64,000 nucleotides of DNA from Streptomyces gardneri (GTDB lineage: Bacteria > Actinomycetota > Actinomycetes > Streptomycetales > Streptomycetaceae): contig NZ_BJMN01000023.1 in the NCBI RefSeq assembly GCF_006539185.1, positions 106,161 through 170,160 on the forward strand, in the 5' to 3' direction. The translations under genes were made by a program, and so were the position numbers. Below the pieces are notes generated by a model that was not told where the DNA came from, ran no database searches, and was given only the letters and a program-made list of their open reading frames with translations. Below, piece after piece: positions 16,558 through 24,318 of the stretch (positions within the stretch are counted from its first letter, which is position 1; the number at the start of each line of letters is the position of its first letter).

Positions 16558-17469
16558 ATGCCCACATCCTTCAACCAGTCCGTCATCGACGAGTTCCGCG
16601 CGAACAGCGGCAAGGTCGGCGGCTACTTCGAGGGCGGCGACCTGCTGCTCCTCACCACCACCGGCGCGCATTCCGGCGTTCAGCGCACCGTGCCCCTCGG
16701 GTACGTCCGCCACGGCGATCTGCTGATGGTCGTCGGATCGAATCTCGGGTCCGACCGGCACCCCGACTGGTTCCACAACCTGATGGCCCACCCGCAGGTC
16801 CGGGTGGAGCTCGGCGCCGAGGAGTTCGAGGCGCTCGCCGTCCCGGCCGAAGGCGCGCGCCGGGACCGGCTGTTCGCACACGTGGTGAGCAAGGAGCCCG
16901 GCTACGGCGAGTACCAGCGCAGCACCGCGCGCGTGCTGCCGGTCGTGGTCCTGGAGCCCGATACGACCTCGGCGGACGAGGGCCCCTCCGAGGTCGCGAA
17001 CCTCGCCGACAAGCTGATGGAGGTCCACGTCTGGCTCCGCGGCCAGTTGGGACGCGTACGGGAGGAGGTCGAGACGCACTTCGCCGCGCGGGCGGCGCAC
17101 CGGGGCCCGGGCGAGCCGCCGGCGCCGGGGCTCGGGCTCCAGATCCGGCAGCGGTGCCTCGCGTTCTGCCAGTCGCTGGAGTTCCACCACACGAGCGAGG
17201 ACGCCCATCTGTTCCCCGGCATCGAGGCCCATCACCCGCACCTCGCCGACGTCTTCGAGCGGCTCCGCGCCGAACACCGCACCGTCGCCCGCCTCCAGCG
17301 GGAGCTGAGCGGGCATCTCACCGACATCGCCGGCGCGGACCCCGAAGCGTTCCGCGGCGAACTGGAGCGGATGTCGACGGAGCTCACGGCTCACCTCGCC
17401 TTCGAGGAGGAGACGCTGCTGCCACTCCTCAAGGAGATCCCCTTCCCGCCCGCCGGCCCCGCCACCTGA
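16558..17469 (+). CDS. DDN-type deazaflavin nitroreductase fused to a hemerythrin domain
   Basis: A 303-residue two-domain protein. Residues 1-140 match the F420-dependent DDN nitroreductase/split-barrel family: LLLLTTTGAHSGVQRTVPLGY, VGSNLGSDRHPDWFHNL and HPQVRVEL. Residues about 150-300 match a hemerythrin-like di-iron domain: HVWLRGQLGRV, SLEFHHTSEDAHLFPGI, LRAEHRTVARL and HLAFEEETLLPLL supply the expected His and Glu ligands. The combination suggests an F420-dependent redox or quinone-reducing enzyme with an oxygen or nitric-oxide sensing di-iron site. The start at 16558 has GGAG 11 bases upstream. The 211 bp before it show no obvious regulatory element. The function is inferred from domains. 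Confidence 0.85.
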   Translation: MPTSFNQSVIDEFRANSGKVGGYFEGGDLLLLTTTGAHSGVQRTVPLGYVRHGDLLMVVGSNLGSDRHPDWFHNLMAHPQVRVELGAEEFEALAVPAEGARRDRLFAHVVSKEPGYGEYQRSTARVLPVVVLEPDTTSADEGPSEVANLADKLMEVHVWLRGQLGRVREEVETHFAARAAHRGPGEPPAPGLGLQIRQRCLAFCQSLEFHHTSEDAHLFPGIEAHHPHLADVFERLRAEHRTVARLQRELSGHLTDIAGADPEAFRGELERMSTELTAHLAFEEETLLPLLKEIPFPPAGPAT

Positions 17470-17554
17470 TCCGACCCGCACGTCGGCGGATCGGTCTTTC
17501 CCGAGTCTTGTCCGGACTCTTGCCGTCCGCTGTACGGGTGTTGGACCGCCCGCC

Positions 17555-17605
17555 GCGAGAGTGACACCACCCGAACCGGTCCGCGTTCGGGTGACGTCCT
17601 CTCGC
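17555..17605 (+). promoter_or_regulatory. Two-part hairpin directly upstream of the SnoaL-like gene
   Basis: Two nested inverted repeats form one long hairpin: outer arms GCGAGAG (17555-17561) and CTCTCGC (17599-17605), inner perfect arms ACCCGAAC (17569-17576) and GTTCGGGT (17585-17592) around an 8-nt loop. It ends 13 bases before the ATG at 17619 and overlaps the upstream edge of the ribosome binding site region (CAGGAG). It could be a leader regulator, an operator or a terminator of the upstream gene. Confidence 0.5.
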
Positions 17606-17618
17606 AGCAGGAGCCCCG

Positions 17619-18127
17619 ATGACACGCAAGTCCCGTATCCGCGCCGCCCTCGCCGCCTCGCTCGCCGTGGCGACGCTCGGCACCTTCGCCGCCGGGGTCG
17701 GCGTGGCCGGGGAGAACGACGACAAGCAGCGCGGCCGGGGCGGTGAGCGGGAGATCGCCGGCTCTTCGACCAGTGGAACGCGGCGCTCCTGACCGGTGAC
17801 CCGAAGAAGGTCGCCGCCCGGTACGCCGAGGACGCCGTGCTGCTGCCGACCGCCTCCCCCCGGATCCGTACCAACCACGAGGAGATCACCGACTACTTCG
17901 CGCACTTCCTCCAGAAGAAGCCGCGGGGCGAGAAGCTGCGCTCCGTGATACACGTCCTCGACCGGAACTCGGCGCTCGACGCCGGGCTCTACCGCTTCCA
18001 CCTCACCGACCCGCGAACGGGCGTCACCAAGGCGGTCGACGCCCGCTACACCTACCAGTACGAGAAGCGCGACGGCCGGTGGCTGATCGTCAACCACCAC
18101 TCCTCGGTGGTCCCGGCCGAGAGCTGA
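17619..18127 (+). pseudogene. Exported SnoaL/SgcJ-like protein, frameshifted
   Basis: From ATG 17619 a signal peptide (MTRKSRIRAALAASLAVATL and following) and a charged linker are read, but this frame stops at 17790-17792. The remainder of a SnoaL-like domain continues in another frame: LFDQWNAALLTGDPKKVAARY, then EDAVLLPTASPRIRTNHEEI, IHVLDRNSALDAGLYRFHL and YEKRDGRWLIVNHHSS, to the stop at 18127. One missing base near 17760 (CTCTTC instead of CCTCTTC after GCCGG) explains both parts and would give a normal 169-residue protein. The break may be a true mutation or a sequencing error. SnoaL-like proteins bind small molecules or cyclize polyketides; the exported form here is of unknown role. 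The 3' end overlaps the convergent kinase gene by 38 bp. Confidence 0.8.
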
Positions 18128-19541
18128 TCCGCCGCGGCCCCTCGGCCGCCGTCCGCAGCCCGATCCGTACGCACAGGCCGCCGCCGGGCGCGTCCCGAAG
18201 CGCGACCCGGCCGCCGTCGTCCGTCACGAGTTGCTTGACGATGGCCAGGCCCAGGCCTGAGCCCGTGCGGCCGGTCAGGCCCTGGCCGCGCCAGAACCGG
18301 TCGAAGGCGCGGGCCTGTTCGGCGGCGGACATACCGGGGCCCTGGTCGAGGACCTCGAGGACCTCGAGGACCGCCTCCTCCGGACCGCAGGCCTCCACCC
18401 GGACGGTGATCGTCCCCCGGTCGGGGGAGACCTCCAGGGCGTTGGAGAGGATGTTGTCGAGGACCTGGTCCAGGTTGCCGGGCCCGGCGAGCACCCGGGG
18501 CCCCTCCTCGGCCGTCCCGGTGAAGGCGATCGTCACCCCACGCTCGTCGGCGGCCGGCCGCCACACGTTCAGCCGGTCCTCGACGAGTTCGCGCAGGGCG
18601 AGCGGCTCGGGAGCGGCCACCTTGGCCTCGGCCCTGGCAAGCACCAGCAGACCACTGACGAGCCGGCTCATCCGGACGACCTCGGCGGTCGCCTGGTCGA
18701 CGTCCTCCCGGACGAAGTCGTCGTCGACGCCGTCGGCGATGTTGTCGAGCGCGAGCCGCAGCGCGGTCAGCGGGGTACGCAGCTGGTGCGAGGCGTCCGC
18801 GACGAAGATGCGCTGCGAGGCGACCAGGGTGTCGAGGCGTTCGGCGCCCTGGTTGAGCGTCCGCGTCTCCCTCGGTCCCGTGACGGGTGAGCGGGCCGTC
18901 AGATCACTGTCCCCGAACCGGCTGGCCATGTCGTTGAGTTGGCGCAGCGGTTTGGTCAGCAGCCGGGCCACGACGGCGCCGAGGCCGGCCGCGACCGCGA
19001 GCACGCCGATCGCGAGGATCGCCCGGAAGCCCCAGATCCGCCAGAGCCGGTCCGTCAGGTCGGCGGTCGCGTAACGGATGCGCACGGCGCCCACGATCCG
19101 CTCCTCCTCCCCCGCAGGACCCCGCGCCGCGTGCCGGCCCTCGTACACGGGCACGGTGAGCACCAGCTCCGGCCCCCAGACGAGCCGGGAGCCCCAGTCG
19201 ACGGTGGTCACCCCGCGCCGCAGGGCGTCGCCGATCGCCCGGTCGCCGGCCGGGCTCGCGGGCAGCGGCAGCGGAGGCACCGCGCTCCTGCCGTCGGCGG
19301 CCACCACCTCCACCGTCCCCGGTGTCTCGTCCGCGTACGCCCCCGCCATCCGGGCGAGGGCCTGCCGGGCGGGCTCGTCCCCGTCGCCGAGCAGCAGCGC
19401 CATCGTGGTCGCCTCGCGCCGTACGGACTCCTCGGTTTCGCCCCGGAGTTGGGCGGTGAGCGTGAAGGCGACCGGCACGGTGAAGGCGGCGAGCGCGACG
19501 GCGACGAGCGCGACATAGCTGACGATCAGCCGTTTGATCAC
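18090..19541 (-). CDS. Two-component sensor histidine kinase
   Basis: A 483-residue membrane kinase. The N-terminal membrane helix (LIVSYVALVAVALAAFTV) and an extracytoplasmic sensor region are followed by a second helix (ILAIGVLAVAAGLGAVVARLL) and a HAMP linker. The HisKA box is FVADASHQLRTPLTALRLAL with phospho-acceptor His. The HATPase domain has N box NILSNALEVSP, G1 DQGPGM, F box and G2 GSGLGLAIVKQL. The GTG start at 19541 follows GGAGG. GTGA at its start would overlap the natural stop of the response regulator gene. A duplicated LEVLEVLD in the ATPase domain reflects a short direct DNA repeat. The signal is unknown. Confidence 0.9.
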   Translation of the reverse strand: MIKRLIVSYVALVAVALAAFTVPVAFTLTAQLRGETEESVRREATTMALLLGDGDEPARQALARMAGAYADETPGTVEVVAADGRSAVPPLPLPASPAGDRAIGDALRRGVTTVDWGSRLVWGPELVLTVPVYEGRHAARGPAGEEERIVGAVRIRYATADLTDRLWRIWGFRAILAIGVLAVAAGLGAVVARLLTKPLRQLNDMASRFGDSDLTARSPVTGPRETRTLNQGAERLDTLVASQRIFVADASHQLRTPLTALRLALDNIADGVDDDFVREDVDQATAEVVRMSRLVSGLLVLARAEAKVAAPEPLALRELVEDRLNVWRPAADERGVTIAFTGTAEEGPRVLAGPGNLDQVLDNILSNALEVSPDRGTITVRVEACGPEEAVLEVLEVLDQGPGMSAAEQARAFDRFWRGQGLTGRTGSGLGLAIVKQLVTDDGGRVALRDAPGGGLCVRIGLRTAAEGPRRISSRPGPPRSGG

Positions 19542-20247
19542 GCGCCGTCCTCCGGGGCGCCGCGGGGCCGTCACCCGTCCCGTCCGGCGCGACGACCAGC
19601 CGGAATCCCACCCCGCGCACCGCCTCGATGGCGACGGCCCCGGCCAATTTCCGGCGCAGTCCCGCCACATGGACGTCCAGCGTCTTGGTCGGCCCGAACC
19701 AGTTGGCGTCCCAGACGGCCTCCATGATCTGCTCGCGGGACATCAGCGCGCCCGGTTCCTCCGCGAGGAAGGCCAGCAGGTCGTACTCCTTCGGCGTCAG
19801 CGCCACCTCGGCGCCGTCCAGCCGCACCCGGCCGGCCTTGCGGTCGAGGCTCAGCCGCGCGCCGTAACTCTGCGGCCCGGACGGCCGGTTCTCGGGCCGC
19901 GCCCGTCGCAGCACGGCCCGGATCCGGGCGATCACCTCGCGCACCCCGAAGGGCTTGGACACGTAGTCGTCGGCCCCGATCTCCAGGCCGCCGACCCGGT
20001 CCGTCTCGTCGCTGCGCGCGCTGATCACGATGATCGGCACGTCGCCCCGCAGCCGCAGGGCCCGGCAGACGTCGAGACCGTCGGTGTCGGGCAGGCCGAG
20101 ATCGAGGAGGACGAGGTCGTACGGGGTGGTGACGGCGAGCCCGGCGGCTCCCGTGGTCACCCACTCCACCTCGAACCCGTAGCGCAGCAACCCGCGCCGC
20201 AGGGACTCCGCGATCGGCTCGTCGTCTTCCACCAGCAGTACACGCAC
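19538..20247 (-). CDS. OmpR-family response regulator with a disrupted 3' end
   Basis: Receiver domain MRVLLVEDDEPIAESL with phospho-acceptor Asp49 in LVLLDLGLPDTDG, switch Thr/Ser in IIVISARSD and Lys in VSKPFG. The winged-helix output domain contains VALTPKEYDLLAFLAEEPG and GFRLVVAPDGTG. As sequenced, the frame has no stop where the protein should end and stays open some 640 nt into the kinase gene as arginine-rich nonsense. A single missing base near 19555-19575 would restore an ending APEDGA and a TGA at 19540-19538 overlapping the kinase GTG, giving 236 residues. The GTG at 20247 has no Shine-Dalgarno sequence and lies only about 10 bp from the end of an IS-derived element, which seems to have replaced its native upstream region. 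Confidence 0.8.
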
Positions 20248-20257
20248 AGGAGAAACC

Positions 20258-20656
20258 CTAGTGCTCCAGCAGTAAATCGTGATCTTCACGTTCGAGCGGC
20301 TTGCCGGAGGTAGTGGCTGGTCTGGGATCGGGCCTGGTGGCGGCGTCGCCAGTCGGACCAGCCAAGCCGGTGGACCGGGCCACAGGCCCTCTTGGGCACC
20401 TTCCTGGCCAGCGTGTCCGCACAGAACTTCCCGGCGCCTGTGGTGACTTCGTGCGTGCAGCCCACCGCGAGGACGTAGCCGGTCCACTCCGCGATGGTCC
20501 AGCAGTTCTTGCGCGGCAGGTCCGACAGCAGCCTGAGCACCAACCGCCCGACCCGACGCCGGGGTTCGACCCGTGCGAACCGGCCCGCGATCCGGCCATC
20601 AGGCCCTCGAACGCCTCCTGCCAGCGGGCAGGGTCTACGCTGTGACCTGCGGTCAC
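20258..20656 (-). pseudogene. IS701-family transposase remnant (internal deletion, frameshifts)
   Basis: Minus-strand fragments recall actinobacterial IS701-type transposases. From a GTG at 20656 the N-terminal piece reads VDPARWQEAFEGLM, then after a one-base shift RIAGRFARVEPRRR and LLSDLPRKNCWTIAEW. The frame then jumps to C-terminal pieces with ARKVPKRACGPVH, RRRHQARSQTSHYLRQAA and, after another shift, REDHDLLLEH with the stop at 20260-20258 inside the terminal repeat. The central catalytic region is missing, so it cannot transpose by itself. The family call is from memory of conserved strings. Confidence 0.75.
20261..20286 (+). repeat. Left terminal inverted repeat of the IS-derived element
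   Basis: It reads inward GTGCTCCAGC-AGTAAATCGT-GATCT and pairs with the right end at most of the first 25 positions. It contains the stop codon of the transposase remnant. Confidence 0.75.
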
Positions 20657-20765
20657 CGCATGATCTTCAGTCTTCACACGCCGATGATCAACAGTGGTCG
20701 CACCCGTCTCCACAGCGCGTCAGGGTCGCGCAGCGTCGGCCTGCCGTCATGTGTCTGGAGGACTT

Positions 20766-21170
20766 GTGCAACGTGGCGAAGTCTGGTGGGTCCAGTTCGA
20801 CGAGCGGAGGCTGGTCGTTCTGCTGTCGGGAGACGACACGTCCGGGATCCGGGTGATGCAGGTCGTCGCTCCGGCGGGCGTCGACATCAGCGGTCTGGGC
20901 ATCGAAGTGACGGTCGGCGCCGGCGAAGGACTGCCGTTCGAAGGCGTGCTGCGGCTCGCATTCCCGCGTCCAGGCCTCACCCCGTGCACGTGGCTGACCA
21001 CTGTGTCCCGGGACGACCTGATAGAGCGGGCGGCCGTCCTGTCCTCCGTGAAGCTCAGCGAGATCGACGACGCCCTCCGACTCGCTGAACAAGCGCAGGA
21101 GCGGACCCCGGCCACGACCGCGAAGCTCAGCGAGATAAGGGATGCCCTCCGTCTCGGTGAACTCGGGTAG
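20766..21170 (+). CDS. MazF/PemK-like toxin-family protein carried in the IS-derived element
   Basis: A 134-residue protein. The N-terminus VQRGEVWWVQFDERRLVVLLS is a typical start of PemK/MazF growth inhibitor domains, and GEGLPFEGVLRLAFPRPGLTPCTWLTTVSRDDLIER fits the core and the S/T-containing strand of the family. The C-terminus carries two copies of KLSEI-x-DALRL (KLSEIDDALRLAE and KLSEIRDALRLGE), about 22 residues apart, which is unusual. The start GTG at 20766 follows GGAGG by four bases. No antitoxin gene is adjacent. RNase activity is inferred from the fold family; regulation or an antitoxin-like function is possible. Confidence 0.65.
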   Translation: MQRGEVWWVQFDERRLVVLLSGDDTSGIRVMQVVAPAGVDISGLGIEVTVGAGEGLPFEGVLRLAFPRPGLTPCTWLTTVSRDDLIERAAVLSSVKLSEIDDALRLAEQAQERTPATTAKLSEIRDALRLGELG

Positions 21171-21263
21171 ACGAAGAAGGAGCCGACGCCCGCGACGGCG
21201 TGGGCGATCTCGGGCGAGATGATCGACGCTGGCCACCTGCCCCCTCGGCGCCCCTCACCACCG

Positions 21264-21290
21264 AGATCACGATCTACGGCTGGAGTACTA
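21264..21290 (-). repeat. Right terminal inverted repeat of the IS-derived element
   Basis: On the minus strand it reads GTACTCCAGC-CGTAGATCGT-GATCTCG from about 21289 inward and matches the left end with about four mismatches in the first 25 positions. Confidence 0.75.
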
Positions 21291-21347
21291 GTTCGAGTTC
21301 CGCATGTCGGTTCACCACCGGAGGACCGCGAAGGAAGCGGCCCGCGC

Positions 21348-21833
21348 TCAGTAGTAGCGGCTCATGATCTCGTCGGCCCACGCGGGCTGGGTGGTCGGCC
21401 CTTGGGGGCCGAACTCGGCCATGTACGGCTTGATGTCGAGTACGGGCGTGCCGTCGACGGCGTCCAGGCCCCGCACATGGAGGTCCAGGCCGTCGGTGCG
21501 GATCAGCCGGCAGCGCGAGACGCCGAGGCGGTTGGGGCGGTTCTTGCCGCGCTGGGCGAAGATCCCGACCAGCGGCCACTCCGTGTTGCCGCGCGGGTGG
21601 CGGGCCCCGGTCTGGACCGCGTCGGGCCGCACCCGGTCGAAGTGGTAGACGACCTCCAGGTGCGAGAAGGCGTCGAGACCGGCCAGCGCCTCGGGGCCGA
21701 AGGCCTCCGCGTCCAGTCGGACCACCGACTCGACGTCGCCCCACTCGTCGTCGCGCACCTCGTCCCGCCCGCCGACGACGTGCCCCACCGGGTGGACGAC
21801 GACCGTCGCCGACGTGCTCTGCTCCTGTGCCAT
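21348..21833 (-). CDS. TsaA/TrmO-like SAM-dependent methyltransferase
   Basis: A 161-residue protein of the YaeB/TsaA beta-barrel family, whose E. coli member TrmO N6-methylates t6A37 of threonine tRNA. Typical motifs are VVVHPVGHVVGGRDE at the start, LDAFSHLEVVYHFDRV, ARHPRGNTEWPLVGIFAQRG and NRPNRLGVSRCRLI. The C-terminal DIKPYMAEFGP is the usual family ending. The length is normal for single-domain members. GAGGAA precedes the ATG at 21833. It lies beside the IS-derived element and is likely a monocistron. Confidence 0.85.
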   Translation of the reverse strand: MAQEQSTSATVVVHPVGHVVGGRDEVRDDEWGDVESVVRLDAEAFGPEALAGLDAFSHLEVVYHFDRVRPDAVQTGARHPRGNTEWPLVGIFAQRGKNRPNRLGVSRCRLIRTDGLDLHVRGLDAVDGTPVLDIKPYMAEFGPQGPTTQPAWADEIMSRYY

Positions 21834-21921
21834 GCGCTTCCTCGCTCCTCGCCGGGGGACGGCCCTCGTCCGTACGTGATCACGACCGTACTCCCCTCGG
21901 CGACGGGCTGTTGCGGGACCT

Positions 21922-22362
21922 TCAGATCCCCCGCTCGTACCCCGGACCGGGGCCCTGCTGCGGATGCCAGACCGCGTCGAGACCCCAGAGTCCGAGCGCG
22001 ACGACCGCCACGCAGACGAGCGCCGCCGCCCAGGGGCGCAGGTACCGGGTGGCCGCCGCCCAGGTCAGGGGCGGGAGGGCGAAGCCGCCGAGGAGGATCA
22101 GCGGCAGTTCGACGAGGATCACGGTCCAGTCGGTGTCCTGCCCCTCGAAACCGCCGTCGTAGCTGTACTCGGCCCGGGGCACCGCGTAGGCGGCAGCCGC
22201 CAGGACCCCGGCGAGGGCGAGCACGCAGCCGGCGCTGCTCAGCAGCAGCTCGTCGTCCTCGTCGCTCTCGTCGCTCTCGTCGTGCTCGGCGTGTTCGCCC
22301 CGCTCGTCGCTCTCGTCGGACGCTTCGCCCTCGGCCTTCTCCGGCCGGTCCCCACCGCTCAT
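21922..22362 (-). CDS. Membrane protein with acidic repeat N-terminus, unknown function
   Basis: A 146-residue protein. Residues 8-39 are almost wholly acidic with repeats of DESDE, encoded by a 9-bp microsatellite-like repeat around 22255-22325. Three hydrophobic helices follow: AGCVLALAGVLAAAAYAV, WTVILVELPLILLGGFALPPL and WAAALVCVAVVALGLWGLDAV. I do not recognise a family. It could contract or expand through the repeat without a frameshift because the unit is a multiple of three. It is 45 bp downstream of the TPR protein on the same strand and may be cotranscribed. Confidence 0.65.
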   Translation of the reverse strand: MSGGDRPEKAEGEASDESDERGEHAEHDESDESDEDDELLLSSAGCVLALAGVLAAAAYAVPRAEYSYDGGFEGQDTDWTVILVELPLILLGGFALPPLTWAAATRYLRPWAAALVCVAVVALGLWGLDAVWHPQQGPGPGYERGI

Positions 22363-22407
22363 GTCGGGTACGGACGCCGGCCGCCACCGCGCGGTTCCCC
22401 CCGACCG

Positions 22408-24150
22408 TCACCTCCCCGGCCTCGGCGCGCGGCGGCGCAGGTCCTCCGCCGCGCGCGCCGTGTCCCGGGCGGCTTCACGGTGGCCCCGCTTCCGCAGGTA
22501 CCAGGCGAGCCAGGCCAGGGATTCGGCGAGAGCGGCGACGTCGTTGCTCGGGTGGACCCGGTCCAGGCACCTGAGCAGCCGGACGGCCTCTGCCGTGGGG
22601 CGCACGACCTCGTCGGACCGATCGACGCGGGCCAGCCGCAGCGCGAGGTTGGACAGGGCGTGGACGAGGCCGGCGAAGTGCGTCTCCGGGTCGCGCCGGT
22701 GCAGGCGCCGCTGGAGGTCGACCGCCTGTTCCGTGACGGCGAGCGCCTCCTCGTGCCGGTCGCTGTCGGTGAGCCGGATGCCGAGGTTGTTCATCGCCCG
22801 GGCCAGCTCGCCCTCGTACGCCTCCGGGTCCGTGTGGGCGAGCTGCCGGTAGAGCGCCACGGCCTCCGTGGCGGGCGCGACGGCGTCGCGGTGGCGGCCG
22901 AGGACCGCGAGCCGGCTCCCCAGGCTGTCCGCGGCCTCGGCGAGGAGGGGACGGACGGCGTCCGGTGCGGCGAAGAGGTGGCGCCGGCAGAGGTGGACGG
23001 CCTCGTCCGCGGCCTCCAGCGCCTCCGCGCGGCGGCCGGCCCAGGCCCGTACGAGACCGAGGTTGTGCAGCGTCCGGGCCAGGGCGACGACGCTTCCGAT
23101 GCCGCCGTCGGCGGCTGCCGCGCGGCCGAGGGCGACGGCCTCGGCGAGGCTGTCCGCCGCGAGGTCCACGCGGCCGGAATCCGCCAGGGCCAGACCGCGC
23201 GCGTTCAGCCGGTCGATCTCGCCGAGCGGATCGACTCCCTCGGCTCCTTCCCGCCGGATCCCGCCCTCCCGGGTGACCCGGTAGCCATGGCCCGCGAGAA
23301 GGTGGTCGAGGAACTCGACGGCCCTGGGCTCGCGTGCGGTGAGCTCGGCGCGGAGCGCCGCCACTTCCTCGAAGTAGGGCTGGGCCTCCCGGGTGCGCCC
23401 GAGGCCGGTGAGCGTGCGGGCGGCCGCGAAGGCGACCGCCGCGTGCTCCGCGAGCTCCCCCGTGGCCCGCGCCCCATCCACGCTTCCCAGGCCCACGGCC
23501 CCGCTCTCGCGGTACGTGCCGACCGCCGCCCGCAGCGCGTCGAGGGCCTCGGTCTGACGGCCCATCTCCCCCAGTTTGATGCCGAGGTCCCCGAGGGCGG
23601 AGGCGAGCTCCTTGCGGCCCGCTCCGCTCGCCGGGTCGACGAGTGAGCGCCGTATCTCCACGGCTTCGGTGATCCGGTCGAGGGCCTCGTGGTGGCGTCC
23701 CGTCTCGGCGAGCTGGTTGCCGAGGTTCACCAGGGCGGCGGCCAGTTCGGCACGCGCCCCTTCGATGCGCCGCTCCACGATCCGGCGCCAGAGCCCGACG
23801 GCTTCGAGCGCGACCGCGCGCGCCTCCTCGCGCCGTCCCACGACGCCGAGGCTGAGGCCCTGCCGGTGCGAGGCGACGGCGAGGCCGACGAGAGCAGCAT
23901 CCGTCCCGTCGCCGGCCAGCCCGCGGTAGACCCTGGCCGCCTCGCCCAGGACGCCGATCGACTCCTCGTGGCGGTCCGGGTCACCGGCGAGCAGGGACCC
24001 CAACGCCAGGAGGGCGTAGGCGAGTTCGGGAAGCCGGCCAGCGGGATCGGTGGCCGCCGCACGCCGTAGCGCGGCGACGGTCCGCTCCGCCTCGGCCGTC
24101 GCGTCCGTCCCCGCACCGGTCTCCGGTGCCTCCCCGTCCCCGTACGGCAT
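22408..24150 (-). CDS. Tetratricopeptide repeat protein
   Basis: A 580-residue soluble protein built almost entirely of TPR-like helical repeats of about 45-55 residues. Recurrent strings are LAxALxNLGxxLxxxGRHxEAL, for example RAELAAALVNLGNQLAETGR, ELARAMNNLGIRLTDSDR and LARTLHNLGLVRAWAGRR. This resembles the TPR part of STAND or AfsR-like regulators and of FxSxx-COOH-type proteins in Streptomyces, but no ATPase or DNA-binding domain is attached. A GGGGAG ribosome binding site precedes the ATG at 24150. It probably acts as a protein-interaction scaffold; the partner is unknown. Confidence 0.8.
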   Translation of the reverse strand: MPYGDGEAPETGAGTDATAEAERTVAALRRAAATDPAGRLPELAYALLALGSLLAGDPDRHEESIGVLGEAARVYRGLAGDGTDAALVGLAVASHRQGLSLGVVGRREEARAVALEAVGLWRRIVERRIEGARAELAAALVNLGNQLAETGRHHEALDRITEAVEIRRSLVDPASGAGRKELASALGDLGIKLGEMGRQTEALDALRAAVGTYRESGAVGLGSVDGARATGELAEHAAVAFAAARTLTGLGRTREAQPYFEEVAALRAELTAREPRAVEFLDHLLAGHGYRVTREGGIRREGAEGVDPLGEIDRLNARGLALADSGRVDLAADSLAEAVALGRAAAADGGIGSVVALARTLHNLGLVRAWAGRRAEALEAADEAVHLCRRHLFAAPDAVRPLLAEAADSLGSRLAVLGRHRDAVAPATEAVALYRQLAHTDPEAYEGELARAMNNLGIRLTDSDRHEEALAVTEQAVDLQRRLHRRDPETHFAGLVHALSNLALRLARVDRSDEVVRPTAEAVRLLRCLDRVHPSNDVAALAESLAWLAWYLRKRGHREAARDTARAAEDLRRRAPRPGR

Positions 24151-24286
24151 GACGCTCCCCCTTGTCCGGAAGGATGGGAGAGCAACGATCCCCGACGCCC
24201 GTGAATTCCTGATGAACCGAGCGGCGGCCAGGGCGGGTTACCCGCCCGACCGGGCCGGCGGATCAACAGTCGGCCGGTCAGCTAGC

Positions 24287-24318
24287 CAGCCCGTCAGCCC
24301 GTCAGCCCGTCAGCCCGT
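24287..24318. repeat. Four tandem copies of an 8-bp repeat at the PPTase 3' end
   Basis: The unit CAGCCCGT occurs four times in perfect tandem (24287, 24295, 24303 and 24311) with partial copies on both sides. It includes the stop codon of the phosphopantetheinyl transferase gene. Because the unit is not a multiple of three, changes in copy number would alter the last residues only slightly, as TGA recurs in every unit. Confidence 0.85.

Larger units (their letters stand above)
20261..21288. mobile_element. Decayed IS701-type element with MazF/PemK-like passenger gene
   Basis: The element is bounded by imperfect inverted repeats. Read inward, the left end is GTGCTCCAGCAGTAAATCGT and on, and the right end is GTACTCCAGCCGTAGATCGT and on. 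A CTAG tetranucleotide at both outer edges (20258-20261 and 21288-21291) looks like a target duplication or target preference. Inside are a broken transposase (minus strand, left) and an intact divergent toxin-like gene (plus strand, right). Total length is about 1.03 kb, shorter than an intact IS701 element. It lies between the response regulator start codon and the TrmO-like gene. Confidence 0.72.

Noticed and set aside
18904..19537. C-terminal extension of the response regulator frame into the kinase
   Set aside because: Composition is arginine-rich nonsense and the kinase frame is conserved there; better explained by a one-base loss near the regulator's end.
22241..22335. Short repeats resembling a CRISPR-like array
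   Set aside because: The 9-bp repeats are contiguous and encode an acidic DESDE stretch in frame; there are no spacers.
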